5,770 nt of DNA from CALELM01 sp045617105 (GTDB taxonomy: Bacteria > Bacillota > Negativicutes > Selenomonadales > Selenomonadaceae): assembly GCA_045617105.1 (NCBI GenBank), contig JAZLHW010000173.1, positions 1-5,770 of the forward strand, in the 5' to 3' direction. The position numbers were made by a program, and so were the translations under genes. Below the pieces are notes generated by a model. It was not told the origin of the DNA. It did not search any database and was given only the letters and a program-made list of their open reading frames with translations. This document shows, piece by piece, positions 1 to 5,653 of the stretch (positions within the stretch are counted from its first letter, which is position 1; each line of letters opens with the position of its first letter).

Positions 1-236
1 TCTTCCCAAATCGAAAGCCCTTCAAACAAGTCACTTCGCCCTTGGTACTTCAAGGAAAAAAACTTCGCTACCATATCCATCGTCAAGGTCTTGCCGAACC
101 TGCGGGGCCGCATAATGGCAGTTGCACTGTCACCGCAATCCCACCATTCCTTGATAAATGCTGTCTTATCTACATAAAAATAGTTTTTCTCCCGAATTTC
201 TGCAAAATCCTGCACACCAACCGCTACCGTCCGCAT
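1..236 (-). CDS. AAA-ATPase-like family protein, N-terminal part (cut by window edge)
   Basis: The frame is open from an ATG at 236 to the window edge, giving 78 residues with no stop. The start follows a purine-rich GGGAGGGG ribosome binding site a few bases upstream. The protein begins MRTVAVGVQDFAEIREKN, then has YFYVDKTAFIKEWW (about residues 19-32) and the P-loop-like RPRRFGKT (about 46-53). This order is typical of the AAA-ATPase-like family (PF09820), whose full-length members are usually 500-600 residues and often end in a PD-(D/E)XK nuclease-like domain (DUF1703). That C-terminal part is outside the window. The cellular role of the family is poorly known; such genes occur in many paralogous copies in anaerobic Firmicutes and Bacteroidetes. 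A terminator at 297-328 separates it from deoC, so it is probably transcribed on its own, although I see no clear promoter in the 60 bases between. Family assignment is confident; function is not. Confidence 0.85.
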   Translation of the reverse strand, partial: MRTVAVGVQDFAEIREKNYFYVDKTAFIKEWWDCGDSATAIMRPRRFGKTLTMDMVAKFFSLKYQGRSDLFEGLSIWE

Positions 237-296
237 AAAACACCCCTCCCACTTTCTCTTAACTCTATCATACCGTTTGGAGAAAAAAATCGCAAC

Positions 297-328
297 AAAA
301 AAGCCCTCACCTTCCCGTGAGAGCTTTT
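297..328 (-). terminator. Intrinsic terminator after deoC
   Basis: Read on the minus strand, AAAAGC, one mismatch and CTCAC pair with GTGAG, the mismatch and GCTTTT around a 6-base loop (311-316). Six U residues (complement of 297-302) run from the distal arm. It lies about 90 bases after the deoC stop and upstream of the AAA-ATPase-like gene, so it ends the deoC transcript. Confidence 0.8.
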
Positions 329-418
329 GTCACTGATAACATAAACAACTCTTGCAAATTCAAACTGGACACGGTTCAAAATATGGAATAGACCTAGCCC
401 AAATACACTTCTCACCAG

Positions 419-1129
419 CTATTTCAGCCCTAAAACCACCGGTGTAGAACGATATCCTATTCCCATGCGGTCAATGCCCATATTGATAAGCTTCAGGAAA
501 TGCTCACGCGTGCGAATGCAGCCGCTTCCCTTTATCTTGATCCTGTCACCGCAGGTATCCAACATTGCCTGAATGATCTCCGGCGTAGCCCCATGGCTCT
601 CATGTCCTGTAAGGAATCCGGTACTCGTCTTGACAAAATCTGCCTTTGCCTCAATCGCGCACTCACAAGCCCGTTTCACTTCATCTACAGTCAACGCATC
701 CGTCTCGAAAATAACCTTTACCGCCGTACCATAAGAATGGCATGCCTCCACGACAGCCGCAATATCCTTCGTCACATCATCCCAACGACCGCTGCGAATC
801 CAGCCAAAGTTCGATACGATATCCAGCTCTGCGATCTCATACTGGCTGCAATAGCATTTTGCTTGCAAGACCTTTGATTCTGTCGTGCTGTCACCAAACG
901 GAAAATCGCAGACCACGCAGATCTTCGTTTCCGTCCCCTTGGTCAATTCTTCTGCAATCGGAAGCGAAGATGGATTCACGCAAACCGTGGCGCATCCGAA
1001 ATCAACACCCTCTTGAATATACTTCCGTATGTCAGCTTCTGTAAACTCCGGCTTCAGGACAGATTGATCAATATATGCCGCCAATTCCTTTACGCTCATC
1101 TCTTCTGCACTCTTTGCAATTTCCTTCAT
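419..1129 (-). CDS. deoC: Deoxyribose-phosphate aldolase (DeoC family)
   Basis: Class I aldolase that, in the family, reversibly cleaves 2-deoxy-D-ribose 5-phosphate to glyceraldehyde 3-phosphate and acetaldehyde in the cytoplasm. The product is 236 residues from the ATG at 1129, within the usual 215-260. Family landmarks are IDQSVLKPE (20-28), Cys48, Asp103 in ELDIVSNFG, the Schiff-base Lys167 in DFVKTSTGF, and Lys200 in IKIKGSGCIRT; these match the roles of Asp102, Lys167 and Lys201 in the E. coli enzyme. The second lysine motif reads KGSGCIRT instead of the commoner KASGGIRT, and the C-terminus is GIGYRSTPVVLG, so this is a divergent branch. The frame can be extended to a GTG at 1174, but nothing like a ribosome binding site precedes it; GGGAAGG lies 11 bases before the ATG at 1129. 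An ATG at 1099 is a weaker alternative. It has its own promoter at 1204-1232. It sits beside a sugar PTS locus and not among nucleoside catabolism genes, so the physiological substrate is uncertain. Confidence 0.9.
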   Translation of the reverse strand: MKEIAKSAEEMSVKELAAYIDQSVLKPEFTEADIRKYIQEGVDFGCATVCVNPSSLPIAEELTKGTETKICVVCDFPFGDSTTESKVLQAKCYCSQYEIAELDIVSNFGWIRSGRWDDVTKDIAAVVEACHSYGTAVKVIFETDALTVDEVKRACECAIEAKADFVKTSTGFLTGHESHGATPEIIQAMLDTCGDRIKIKGSGCIRTREHFLKLINMGIDRMGIGYRSTPVVLGLK

Positions 1130-1203
1130 CCGCTCCACGCCCTTCCCGATAACATGACGCCACACGTCAAACACATAACATTCAATAAAGTTTAACTAAC
1201 TTC

Positions 1204-1232
1204 ATTATATGGATTTTCGTAGGTAAATGCAA
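1204..1232 (-). promoter_or_regulatory. Sigma-A type promoter of deoC
   Basis: On the minus strand a perfect -10 box TATAAT (1204-1209) is preceded after exactly 17 bases by TTGCAT (1227-1232), a 3/6 match to the -35 box. Transcription would start near 1197, leaving a leader of about 70 bases before the deoC ATG at 1129. Because no convincing terminator follows gntR, deoC may also receive read-through transcription from gntR. Confidence 0.7.
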
Positions 1233-1278
1233 GAAAAATGTTATTGTCTTACCATTTGTTTCTATATGCTTGTGGTTT

Positions 1279-1297
1279 TGGTATATTTGTATCACCA
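1279..1297. promoter_or_regulatory. Candidate operator: TGGT-N11-ACCA inverted repeat upstream of deoC
   Basis: The plus strand reads TGGTATATTTGTATCACCA. The outer four bases of each end are inverted repeats, and GGTATA/TATCACC nearly pair if one base is skipped. The site lies in the 170-base gap between gntR and deoC, about 80-100 bases before the expected deoC transcription start. HutC-subfamily GntR regulators often bind TGGT...ACCA-type sites, so it could bind the neighbouring regulator. The arms are short, the spacing is longer than in most described sites, and it is far from the promoter. This is a tentative call. Confidence 0.25.
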
Positions 1298-1344
1298 TGC
1301 AAAAGAAAGGCAGGTAAGTAATTCCTCACTGGCACCGACAAAGC

Positions 1345-2055
1345 TCAGCGAATACTGACAGCAAAAAATGTCTGCTTGTCTGAACGGTGCCGAGCAACCG
1401 AATACTCAAAAGGATGCCCATCATCGAGAAATGCCACCTGCTCTATTTCCAAAAGTGGCAAAACACCTTCGATTTTCAAGTAACGCTTTTCCTCCTCCGA
1501 TGGCATAACAGCCCGAACAGATCTATGGGCAGACTGCAAGCGGTACTTGAGATCGTCTTCTATGTAATGGTAAATGGAACTTTCCAAAACCTCACGACGA
1601 ATCCCAGGTATGAGCTGTATGGGCATGTTCGTATATTCGATAACCATAGGCTGTGACTCTAAAGAACGCACCCGAATAATATCATAAACGAAATCCTCTG
1701 CCGATATCTGCAATTTGACGGCAACATCCTCGGAAGGATGCTTTATTTCAAATCTCAAAACATCTGTATGGACGTTTCGCCCCTTGAAGGTCTCTACAAA
1801 ACCAGAAAACTGATGTGCCATGCTAAATTCCTTTAGCTTGCTGTTGTCCACCGTTTTCACAAAGGTTCCTGAACCACGCCTCTTTACCACCAAGCCCAGC
1901 TTCACAAGCTCATCCACAGCTCGCTTGATCGTAATTCGACTTACCTGATATTGCTCGCACATTTCCTTTTCCAAGGGCAGCTGGTTTCCCGGAAGATATT
2001 TTCCGTTTAAAATGGCATGATGCAGCTCATCTGCAATCATCTGATATTTCAGCAT
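1345..2055 (-). CDS. GntR-family transcriptional regulator, HutC subfamily (UTRA domain)
   Basis: A 236-residue DNA-binding regulator, normal length for the family. Residues 1-68 form the GntR winged helix-turn-helix: YQMIADELHHAILNGKYLPGNQLP, then the recognition region VSRITIKRAVDELVKLG (38-54) and the wing RRGSGTFV (59-66). Residues about 85-232 form a UTRA effector domain, ending in the typical FEYSVARHRSDKQTFF. UTRA domains bind small metabolites, in sugar operons usually a phosphorylated sugar that relieves repression. The ATG at 2055 has a perfect AGGAGG (2064-2069) with 8 bases between. An ATG five bases further upstream is out of frame and stops after three codons. The gene follows the PTS/GH1 operon after its terminator and has its own promoter, so it is probably the local repressor of the PTS genes and perhaps of itself. 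No clear terminator follows it before deoC. Confidence 0.92.
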   Translation of the reverse strand: MLKYQMIADELHHAILNGKYLPGNQLPLEKEMCEQYQVSRITIKRAVDELVKLGLVVKRRGSGTFVKTVDNSKLKEFSMAHQFSGFVETFKGRNVHTDVLRFEIKHPSEDVAVKLQISAEDFVYDIIRVRSLESQPMVIEYTNMPIQLIPGIRREVLESSIYHYIEDDLKYRLQSAHRSVRAVMPSEEEKRYLKIEGVLPLLEIEQVAFLDDGHPFEYSVARHRSDKQTFFAVSIR

Positions 2056-2085
2056 TTCATTTTCCTCCTAAAAGTTCTGTCTTTT

Positions 2086-2115
2086 ATTATACATGGAATA
2101 ACCTATAAAATCCAA
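2086..2115 (-). promoter_or_regulatory. Sigma-A type promoter of the gntR regulator
   Basis: On the minus strand a perfect -10 box TATAAT (2086-2091) lies 18 bases after TTGGAT (2110-2115), a 4/6 match to the -35 box. The expected start is near 2079, giving a short leader ahead of AGGAGG at 2064-2069. The spacer carries the 14-base motif shared with the PTS promoter, and an inverted repeat TTATA-N12-TATAA spans the spacer and -10 box. Confidence 0.7.
2091..2104 (+). promoter_or_regulatory. Candidate regulator-binding motif in the gntR promoter spacer
   Basis: The plus strand reads ACATGGAATAACCT inside the spacer of the gntR promoter. It matches 12 of 14 bases of ACATGTAATAACTT on the minus strand at 5502-5515, which lies mainly in the spacer of the PTS promoter and touches its -35 box. 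Similar positions in two promoters of one locus would fit a shared repressor site that blocks polymerase. The motif is not clearly palindromic, and AT-rich sequence makes chance similarity possible. Confidence 0.3.
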
Positions 2116-2129
2116 TGATATAAAATAAA

Positions 2130-2171
2130 TTAAGGAAACACTGACACATAAATATATCAGCATTTCCTTAA
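2130..2171 (-). terminator. Intrinsic terminator of the PTS/GH1 operon
   Basis: Arms 2130-2144 and 2157-2171 form a 15-pair stem in the minus-strand RNA: nine perfect pairs (TTAAGGAAA with TTTCCTTAA), two G-U wobbles, then CTGA with TCAG, closing a 12-base loop. The RNA continues as UUUAUUUUAU, an interrupted U-rich tail. It begins 15 bases after the glycosidase stop and precedes the gntR promoter, so it isolates the regulator from the operon. Confidence 0.8.
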
Positions 2172-2185
2172 CAGGCTTTTAGGCA

Positions 2186-3577
2186 TTAAAATCCGTTATT
2201 CTTTATAATGTCCTTTATCCAATATCCGGACTTTTTGATAGTTTTTTCCTGCGTAGCCAAATCAAGCGCAATGTAACCGTAACGGTTCTTGTACGCATTG
2301 CTCCATGACCAGCAATCAATAGGGGTCCATGCATGATATCCAAAACAGTTGCTGCCTTCCTCAATCCCCTTGTGCAGCCACTGCAAATGCTCCTTCAAAA
2401 AATCGATCCTGTAATCATCCTCGATAAATCCATCTGCATTGCGGTACTTTTCTTCTCCCTCAACACCCATGCCATTTTCCGAGACGTACCAAGAGATATT
2501 GCCGTATTTCTCCTTGATATTGATCGCAATGTCATAGATTGCCTTCGGATAGATCTCCCAGCCCCGATATGGGTTCATGCGCCGTCCCGGCATCTCATAA
2601 CTCTCAAAATGCTTTTCCGGAAGCCAGCCCTTGCTGTCATCAAACACAGTCTCCCTAGCCTTTGCACGGAACGGCTGGTAGTAGTTGACTCCCAAAAAAT
2701 CCACTGTGTTGTCCTTGATTACCGCAAGTTCTTCCTCCGAAGCTTCCCAAAGGACACCATCCTCAGAAAGTGCCTGAACGAGATATTTCGAGAAATCTCC
2801 CTTTAGGGCAGGCTCAAGAAACGACTTATTTTTGAATTCTTCCGCAAACCTTGCAGCCTCCACATCCTCCTCCGATTCCGACCTTGGATACGCAGGTGTC
2901 AAATTCAAAACGATTCCTATCTTTCCTCCGCTTCTTCCGCATGCGGACTCATGGAAAGCCTGAATCGCCTTTGCAGAAGCAAGATTCAAGTTAAAAACGA
3001 CCTGACATGCCTTCTTGCCATCTACAATCTTTGGGTAATGAAACTCATAAAGATATTCACCTTCCACAACGACCATCGGCTCATTGAACGTAACCCAATG
3101 CGTTACCCTGTCCCCAAAAAGCTCGAAACATTTTTTTGCAAAAACGGCAAAAAGGTCAACTACCTCCTTGGATTCCCAACCGCCATATTTTTCATACAGC
3201 TCTACCGGCAGATCAAAATGATGCAGGCTGATAATTGGTTGGATCCCCTGTCGCAAGAACTCATCAATCACGGCATTGTAGAAGCGTACTGCATCAGCAT
3301 CCACAGAACCTTTCTCAAAATCTTTCATCAAACGCGTCCACTGGATAGAGGTACGAACCGTATTGAGCCCGATTTCCTTCATCAAACCAATATCCTGAAC
3401 ATAATCATTGTAAAAATTCGATGCCGTATTGGGACCTACTTGGTCAAAAAAAGCACTCGGTTCCGTATCATACCAATAATCAAATACGCTTCGATGTCCC
3501 TTGTGGAAACGCCCCTCCGACTGCGGTCCGGACGTAGCCGCCCCCCACCAAAAATCCTTTGGGAAAAGATAATTCAT
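2186..3577 (-). CDS. Glycoside hydrolase family 1, probable 6-phospho-beta-glucosidase
   Basis: A cytoplasmic TIM-barrel glycosidase of 463 residues, typical GH1 length. It hydrolyses a beta-glycosidic bond by the retaining mechanism, probably on the phosphorylated sugar delivered by the adjacent PTS. The start FPKDFWWGAATSGPQSEG (5-22) is the family's N-terminal signature. The acid/base Glu166 lies in TFNEP, and the nucleophile Glu367 in YVSENGMG. HHFDLP (119-124) and NYY (298-300) are also conserved. Near the C-terminus WSWSNAYKNRYG (423-434) occupies the loop that reads the sugar phosphate; Ser424 and Lys430 have the six-residue spacing seen in phospho-beta-glucosidases, but the tyrosine is one position later than usual. 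The ATG at 3577 overlaps the EIIA stop in an ATGA (3574-3577), which suggests translational coupling, and GGTGAG lies 6 bases before it. A phosphorylated substrate is inferred mostly from context; cellobiose, another beta-glucoside or a beta-galactoside are possible. Confidence 0.93.
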   Translation of the reverse strand: MNYLFPKDFWWGAATSGPQSEGRFHKGHRSVFDYWYDTEPSAFFDQVGPNTASNFYNDYVQDIGLMKEIGLNTVRTSIQWTRLMKDFEKGSVDADAVRFYNAVIDEFLRQGIQPIISLHHFDLPVELYEKYGGWESKEVVDLFAVFAKKCFELFGDRVTHWVTFNEPMVVVEGEYLYEFHYPKIVDGKKACQVVFNLNLASAKAIQAFHESACGRSGGKIGIVLNLTPAYPRSESEEDVEAARFAEEFKNKSFLEPALKGDFSKYLVQALSEDGVLWEASEEELAVIKDNTVDFLGVNYYQPFRAKARETVFDDSKGWLPEKHFESYEMPGRRMNPYRGWEIYPKAIYDIAINIKEKYGNISWYVSENGMGVEGEEKYRNADGFIEDDYRIDFLKEHLQWLHKGIEEGSNCFGYHAWTPIDCWSWSNAYKNRYGYIALDLATQEKTIKKSGYWIKDIIKNNGF

Positions 3578-3918
3578 TTTCCGCTCACCGTTCCTTTTTC
3601 TTGAACTCCAACTCTTTCATACATTTCAACCATAAGCTGTGCCATATCTCGAACTGACAATGCTGTCATGAAATGATCCTGTGCATGGATCAGCAGAATA
3701 GATTTTTCCACTGGCTGTCCATCACATTCCGCAGACATCATTGCTGTTTGAATATCGTGAGCCTTTCCGATCTCCTTGCCAGCTTCAGATATTTTTTCTT
3801 TCGCAGCCTGCACATTCCCATCCTTCATAAGCTTGCGTACTGCCTCGATTGCCATGGAACGACCCGTACCGGAATATAAAATAAGCTGCATAGACTGTTC
3901 TACTGTCTTTTCATCCAA
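3574..3918 (-). CDS. PTS lactose/cellobiose-family EIIA component
   Basis: A small cytoplasmic helical protein that takes phosphate from HPr and passes it to EIIB. From the TTG at 3918 it is 114 residues, the family norm, beginning MDEKTVEQSMQLILYSGTGR. IHAQDHFMT contains the phosphorylated His78 and the metal-site Asp81, the same numbers I recall for lactococcal EIIA-Lac. The middle helix AKEKISEAGKEIGKAHDIQT (39-58) is also typical. The start is a judgement: the frame is open up to an ATG at 4005 that overlaps the EIIC stop in TGATG, which would add 29 residues (MDGFAWNSCGAMHRRNGRHY and on). That extension resembles no family N-terminus and contains a 9-pair GC-rich hairpin. Neither start has a strong ribosome binding site; GGGG lies 8 bases before the TTG. 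Annotation pipelines may use 4005. The stop overlaps the GH1 start. No EIIB gene is adjacent. Confidence 0.88.
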   Translation of the reverse strand: MDEKTVEQSMQLILYSGTGRSMAIEAVRKLMKDGNVQAAKEKISEAGKEIGKAHDIQTAMMSAECDGQPVEKSILLIHAQDHFMTALSVRDMAQLMVEMYERVGVQEKGTVSGK

Positions 3919-3958
3919 AACAAAAACCCCATTTCCATTCAAAATATAATGCCTGCCG

Positions 3959-3985
3959 TTCCTGCGGTGCATAGCCCCGCAGGAA
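3959..3985 (-). other. Strong hairpin between the EIIC and EIIA frames
   Basis: TTCCTGCGG and CCGCAGGAA pair perfectly over 9 bases around a 9-base loop (3968-3976). No U-tract follows at once, only AU-rich sequence about ten bases on, so it is not a standard terminator. If EIIA starts at 3918 the hairpin is intercistronic and could mark an RNA processing or stability point that tunes the EIIC to EIIA ratio. If EIIA starts at 4005 it lies within coding sequence. Confidence 0.55.
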
Positions 3986-4004
3986 TTCCAAGCAAAGCCG
4001 TCCA

Positions 4005-5345
4005 TCAAGCCGTTTCTTCTTCTTCCTCGTCCTTTACCTTATTGGACGCAATAACAAACGGTGCATAGATGCAAATATCCATCGCCAGCCAAACGAGCTG
4101 CAAAAGACCTCCCATGATAGAACCCGTGCCAATCGTCCCACCGAAGAACATCGGCATAGTCCACGGAACAACATACTTGAAAATCGGAACGATCCCAGCA
4201 GTAACTGCCAGCCAACCGACTATGGTATTTGCAAGCGGAGCAAGAATGTACGGTATCAAAAGCATCGGATTCAGAACGATTGGCAAACCAAAAGCCAACG
4301 GCTCTTGGATATTGAACAGCATTGCCGGTGCGCCAAGCTTCGCAACACCTCGCCAGCTCTCCTTTTTCGAGAACAGCAGAATTGCAATGACCAAGCCCAT
4401 GATATGCATAAGCCCTGCTTCAAAGAAGCCATTCGAGAAAATATATGCAGCATCCCCTGCCTGATTCGCAAGCTGTGCCGGCATGTAAACCATGTTCTGC
4501 ACAGCAGCCGTAACATTATGACCGTGAATACCAAACCACCAGAAAAACCATGCCGTGAACTGATAGAGAAGTGAAAAACCAAGTCCTTGGGAGAATCCCA
4601 TCAGCGGTGCTTGCACAATAGCATAAATCAAGTCATTGAGTGCCGTCTTTCCAAAAAACTGGCACTGGGCAAGAACAGTTGCAAAAATCGTGAAGAACGT
4701 CAACGTTGCAAAAACCGGAATCAAAACAGCAAAGGACTTTGCTACAGCAGGCGGAACTGTATCTGGCATCTTAATACGGATTTTCTCGTTTTTAGAAAGC
4801 TTTGAAAAGATCCAAGCTGCAACTGTTGCAACGATGATAGCAGTCAGGACACCCTTATTGCCGAAATAATCCAGACTGAAGCCTCCAAACTTTTCGCCTG
4901 ATTTTGCGACAATTTCCTGCGGTGTCACAATGATAAATGCTCCAATGGCTGTCAATGCCGTTGAAAACTTGTCACCGCCCCAAATTCCGCCGAGTCGGTA
5001 CGCAAACGCTGCAACAAGCAAAAAGGAAAAGATTCCAAAGCCAACCGTAACGACATTGTTGCACAGCCCTTGCATTATCTGCAAAGCATGGACAAAGCCG
5101 CATTCCTTATATGCGTCTCCGCTAAGTCCAGTCAATGTCCTGCCTAAGTTCAGACCGTTCTCTCCCATAATCGTTCCCCACGGATCAAGAACGACCCATT
5201 CGATGATCCCGAAAAAGGAACCGACAATAATAAACGGCAGCAGCATGGAAAAAGAATCACGCATAGCAAGCAGATACTTATTGCTGGAAACCTTTCCTGC
5301 AATCGGCATCATCACCTGCTCAAATTTAGCTATCATACCCTCCAT
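4005..5345 (-). CDS. PTS lactose/cellobiose-family EIIC permease (CelB/LicC-like)
   Basis: Membrane component that moves a disaccharide or beta-glucoside across the cytoplasmic membrane during phosphorylation. It has 446 residues, the family's usual size, with about ten hydrophobic segments, for example 32-52, 98-118, 168-182, 204-228, 258-272 and 312-325. The N-terminus KVSSNKYLLAMRDSFSMLLPF is characteristic. Two conserved regions are visible: FGIHGHNV (271-278; His274 and His276) and FNIQEPLAFGLPIVLNP (344-360; Glu348), equivalent to the substrate-site His and Glu described for chitobiose EIIC; the usual NEP reads QEP here. The tail ends in an acidic cytoplasmic run, KDEEEEE. No EIIA or EIIB domain is fused. 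The frame extends two codons to a TTG at 5351, but AGGAGG lies only 2 bases from it and 8 bases from the ATG at 5345, which decides the start. It is first in the operon, behind the promoter at 5490-5518 and a mini-ORF leader. Substrate cannot be read from sequence; cellobiose-like beta-glucosides fit the GH1 neighbour. Confidence 0.94.
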   Translation of the reverse strand: MEGMIAKFEQVMMPIAGKVSSNKYLLAMRDSFSMLLPFIIVGSFFGIIEWVVLDPWGTIMGENGLNLGRTLTGLSGDAYKECGFVHALQIMQGLCNNVVTVGFGIFSFLLVAAFAYRLGGIWGGDKFSTALTAIGAFIIVTPQEIVAKSGEKFGGFSLDYFGNKGVLTAIIVATVAAWIFSKLSKNEKIRIKMPDTVPPAVAKSFAVLIPVFATLTFFTIFATVLAQCQFFGKTALNDLIYAIVQAPLMGFSQGLGFSLLYQFTAWFFWWFGIHGHNVTAAVQNMVYMPAQLANQAGDAAYIFSNGFFEAGLMHIMGLVIAILLFSKKESWRGVAKLGAPAMLFNIQEPLAFGLPIVLNPMLLIPYILAPLANTIVGWLAVTAGIVPIFKYVVPWTMPMFFGGTIGTGSIMGGLLQLVWLAMDICIYAPFVIASNKVKDEEEEETA

Positions 5346-5420
5346 AGACAACCCCTCCTATAAGATGCAGAATCTACTTGTTTTTGATTTCATTTGGAAA
5401 GAAACTGAAAATCGAATGAC

Positions 5421-5438
5421 TTAATAAACTTTTTGCAT
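5421..5438 (-). CDS. Five-codon leader mini-ORF (MQKVY) in the PTS operon leader
   Basis: On the minus strand ATG CAA AAA GTT TAT TAA follows a perfect AGGAGG (5447-5452) with 8 bases between, the same spacing as EIIC and gntR. The surrounding TAGGAGGGG is repeated exactly before EIIC. The mini-ORF starts about 45 bases after the predicted transcription start and ends 75 bases before the EIIC ATG. It is too short to be a functional enzyme. It could be a translated leader that stabilises mRNA or controls EIIC expression, or the remnant of a lost gene such as EIIB, but no EIIB-like residues follow it. The spacer holds no convincing terminator/antiterminator pair. The translation signal is clear; function is unknown. 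Confidence 0.4.
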   Translation of the reverse strand: MQKVY

Positions 5439-5489
5439 ATATCTCCCCTCCTAATAAAATATATTTCCAGAGCATCGCCCTTTATGCTT

Positions 5490-5518
5490 ATAATATCATC
5501 CAAGTTATTACATGTCAA
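5490..5518 (-). promoter_or_regulatory. Strong sigma-A type promoter of the PTS/GH1 operon
   Basis: On the minus strand a perfect TTGACA -35 box (5513-5518) is followed after 17 bases by TATTAT (5490-5495), a 5/6 match to the -10 box. The region upstream (to about 5580) is very AT-rich, which may act as an UP-element. Expected start is near 5483, giving a leader of about 140 bases before EIIC. A near-consensus promoter implies control by a repressor; the local GntR protein is the obvious candidate. I see no clear catabolite-repression (cre) site. Confidence 0.85.
5502..5515 (-). promoter_or_regulatory. Candidate regulator-binding motif in the PTS promoter spacer
   Basis: ACATGTAATAACTT on the minus strand runs from within the -35 box into the spacer. 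It matches 12 of 14 bases of the motif at 2091-2104 in the gntR promoter, there on the opposite strand. Its position would let a bound repressor block RNA polymerase. ACATGT is itself a short palindrome, but the whole site is not. Tentative. Confidence 0.3.
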
Positions 5519-5604
5519 TATTAAAGTTATATCTTTTAAATAAATTATTATCTCTTTTAATACCAAACATATATTCCCGTGATGTCATTCTCAAGATTGC
5601 GAAA

Positions 5605-5640
5605 TAAAAAATGTCTCTGCCATATCAATACGGCAGAGAC
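5605..5640 (-). terminator. Intrinsic terminator of the gene entering from the right edge
   Basis: GTCTCTGCC (5632-5640, minus strand) pairs perfectly with GGCAGAGAC (5613-5621); a G-U wobble and further A-U pairs extend the stem toward a small loop. The RNA continues A then six U (complement of 5606-5611). On the plus strand no U-tract follows, so it works only for leftward transcription. It lies about 70 bases after the TAA at 5712 and insulates the PTS promoter from upstream transcription. Confidence 0.88.
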
Positions 5641-5653
5641 AACAAAAACATAT

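Noticed and set aside
224..415. 63-residue open frame on the minus strand between deoC and the AAA-ATPase-like gene
   Set aside because: It runs through the deoC terminator and overlaps the start and ribosome binding site of the next gene, has no good ribosome binding site of its own, and shows no recognisable motif.
1130..1174. Extended deoC start at a GTG (1174)
   Set aside because: No ribosome binding site precedes it, and the added 15 residues do not resemble DeoC N-termini.
2333..3604. Long plus-strand open frames opposite the GH1 gene (157 and 217 codons)
   Set aside because: They are antisense to a gene with full catalytic motifs, lack plausible ribosome binding sites, and encode protein of no recognisable family character.
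5346..5420. Antiterminator/terminator pair (BglG-type) in the PTS leader
   Set aside because: Only short A-U pairings such as GATTT/AAATC can be drawn, with no U-tract, and no BglG-type antiterminator gene is present.
4930..5424. 164-codon plus-strand open frame opposite the start of EIIC
   Set aside because: It is the antisense of a clearly recognised membrane protein and of its leader, with no family features.
5508..5588. 26-codon minus-strand frame beginning MTSREYMFGIKRD
   Set aside because: It overlaps the PTS promoter and ends inside the promoter spacer, has only a weak ribosome binding site, and sits in AT-rich DNA where short open frames are expected.
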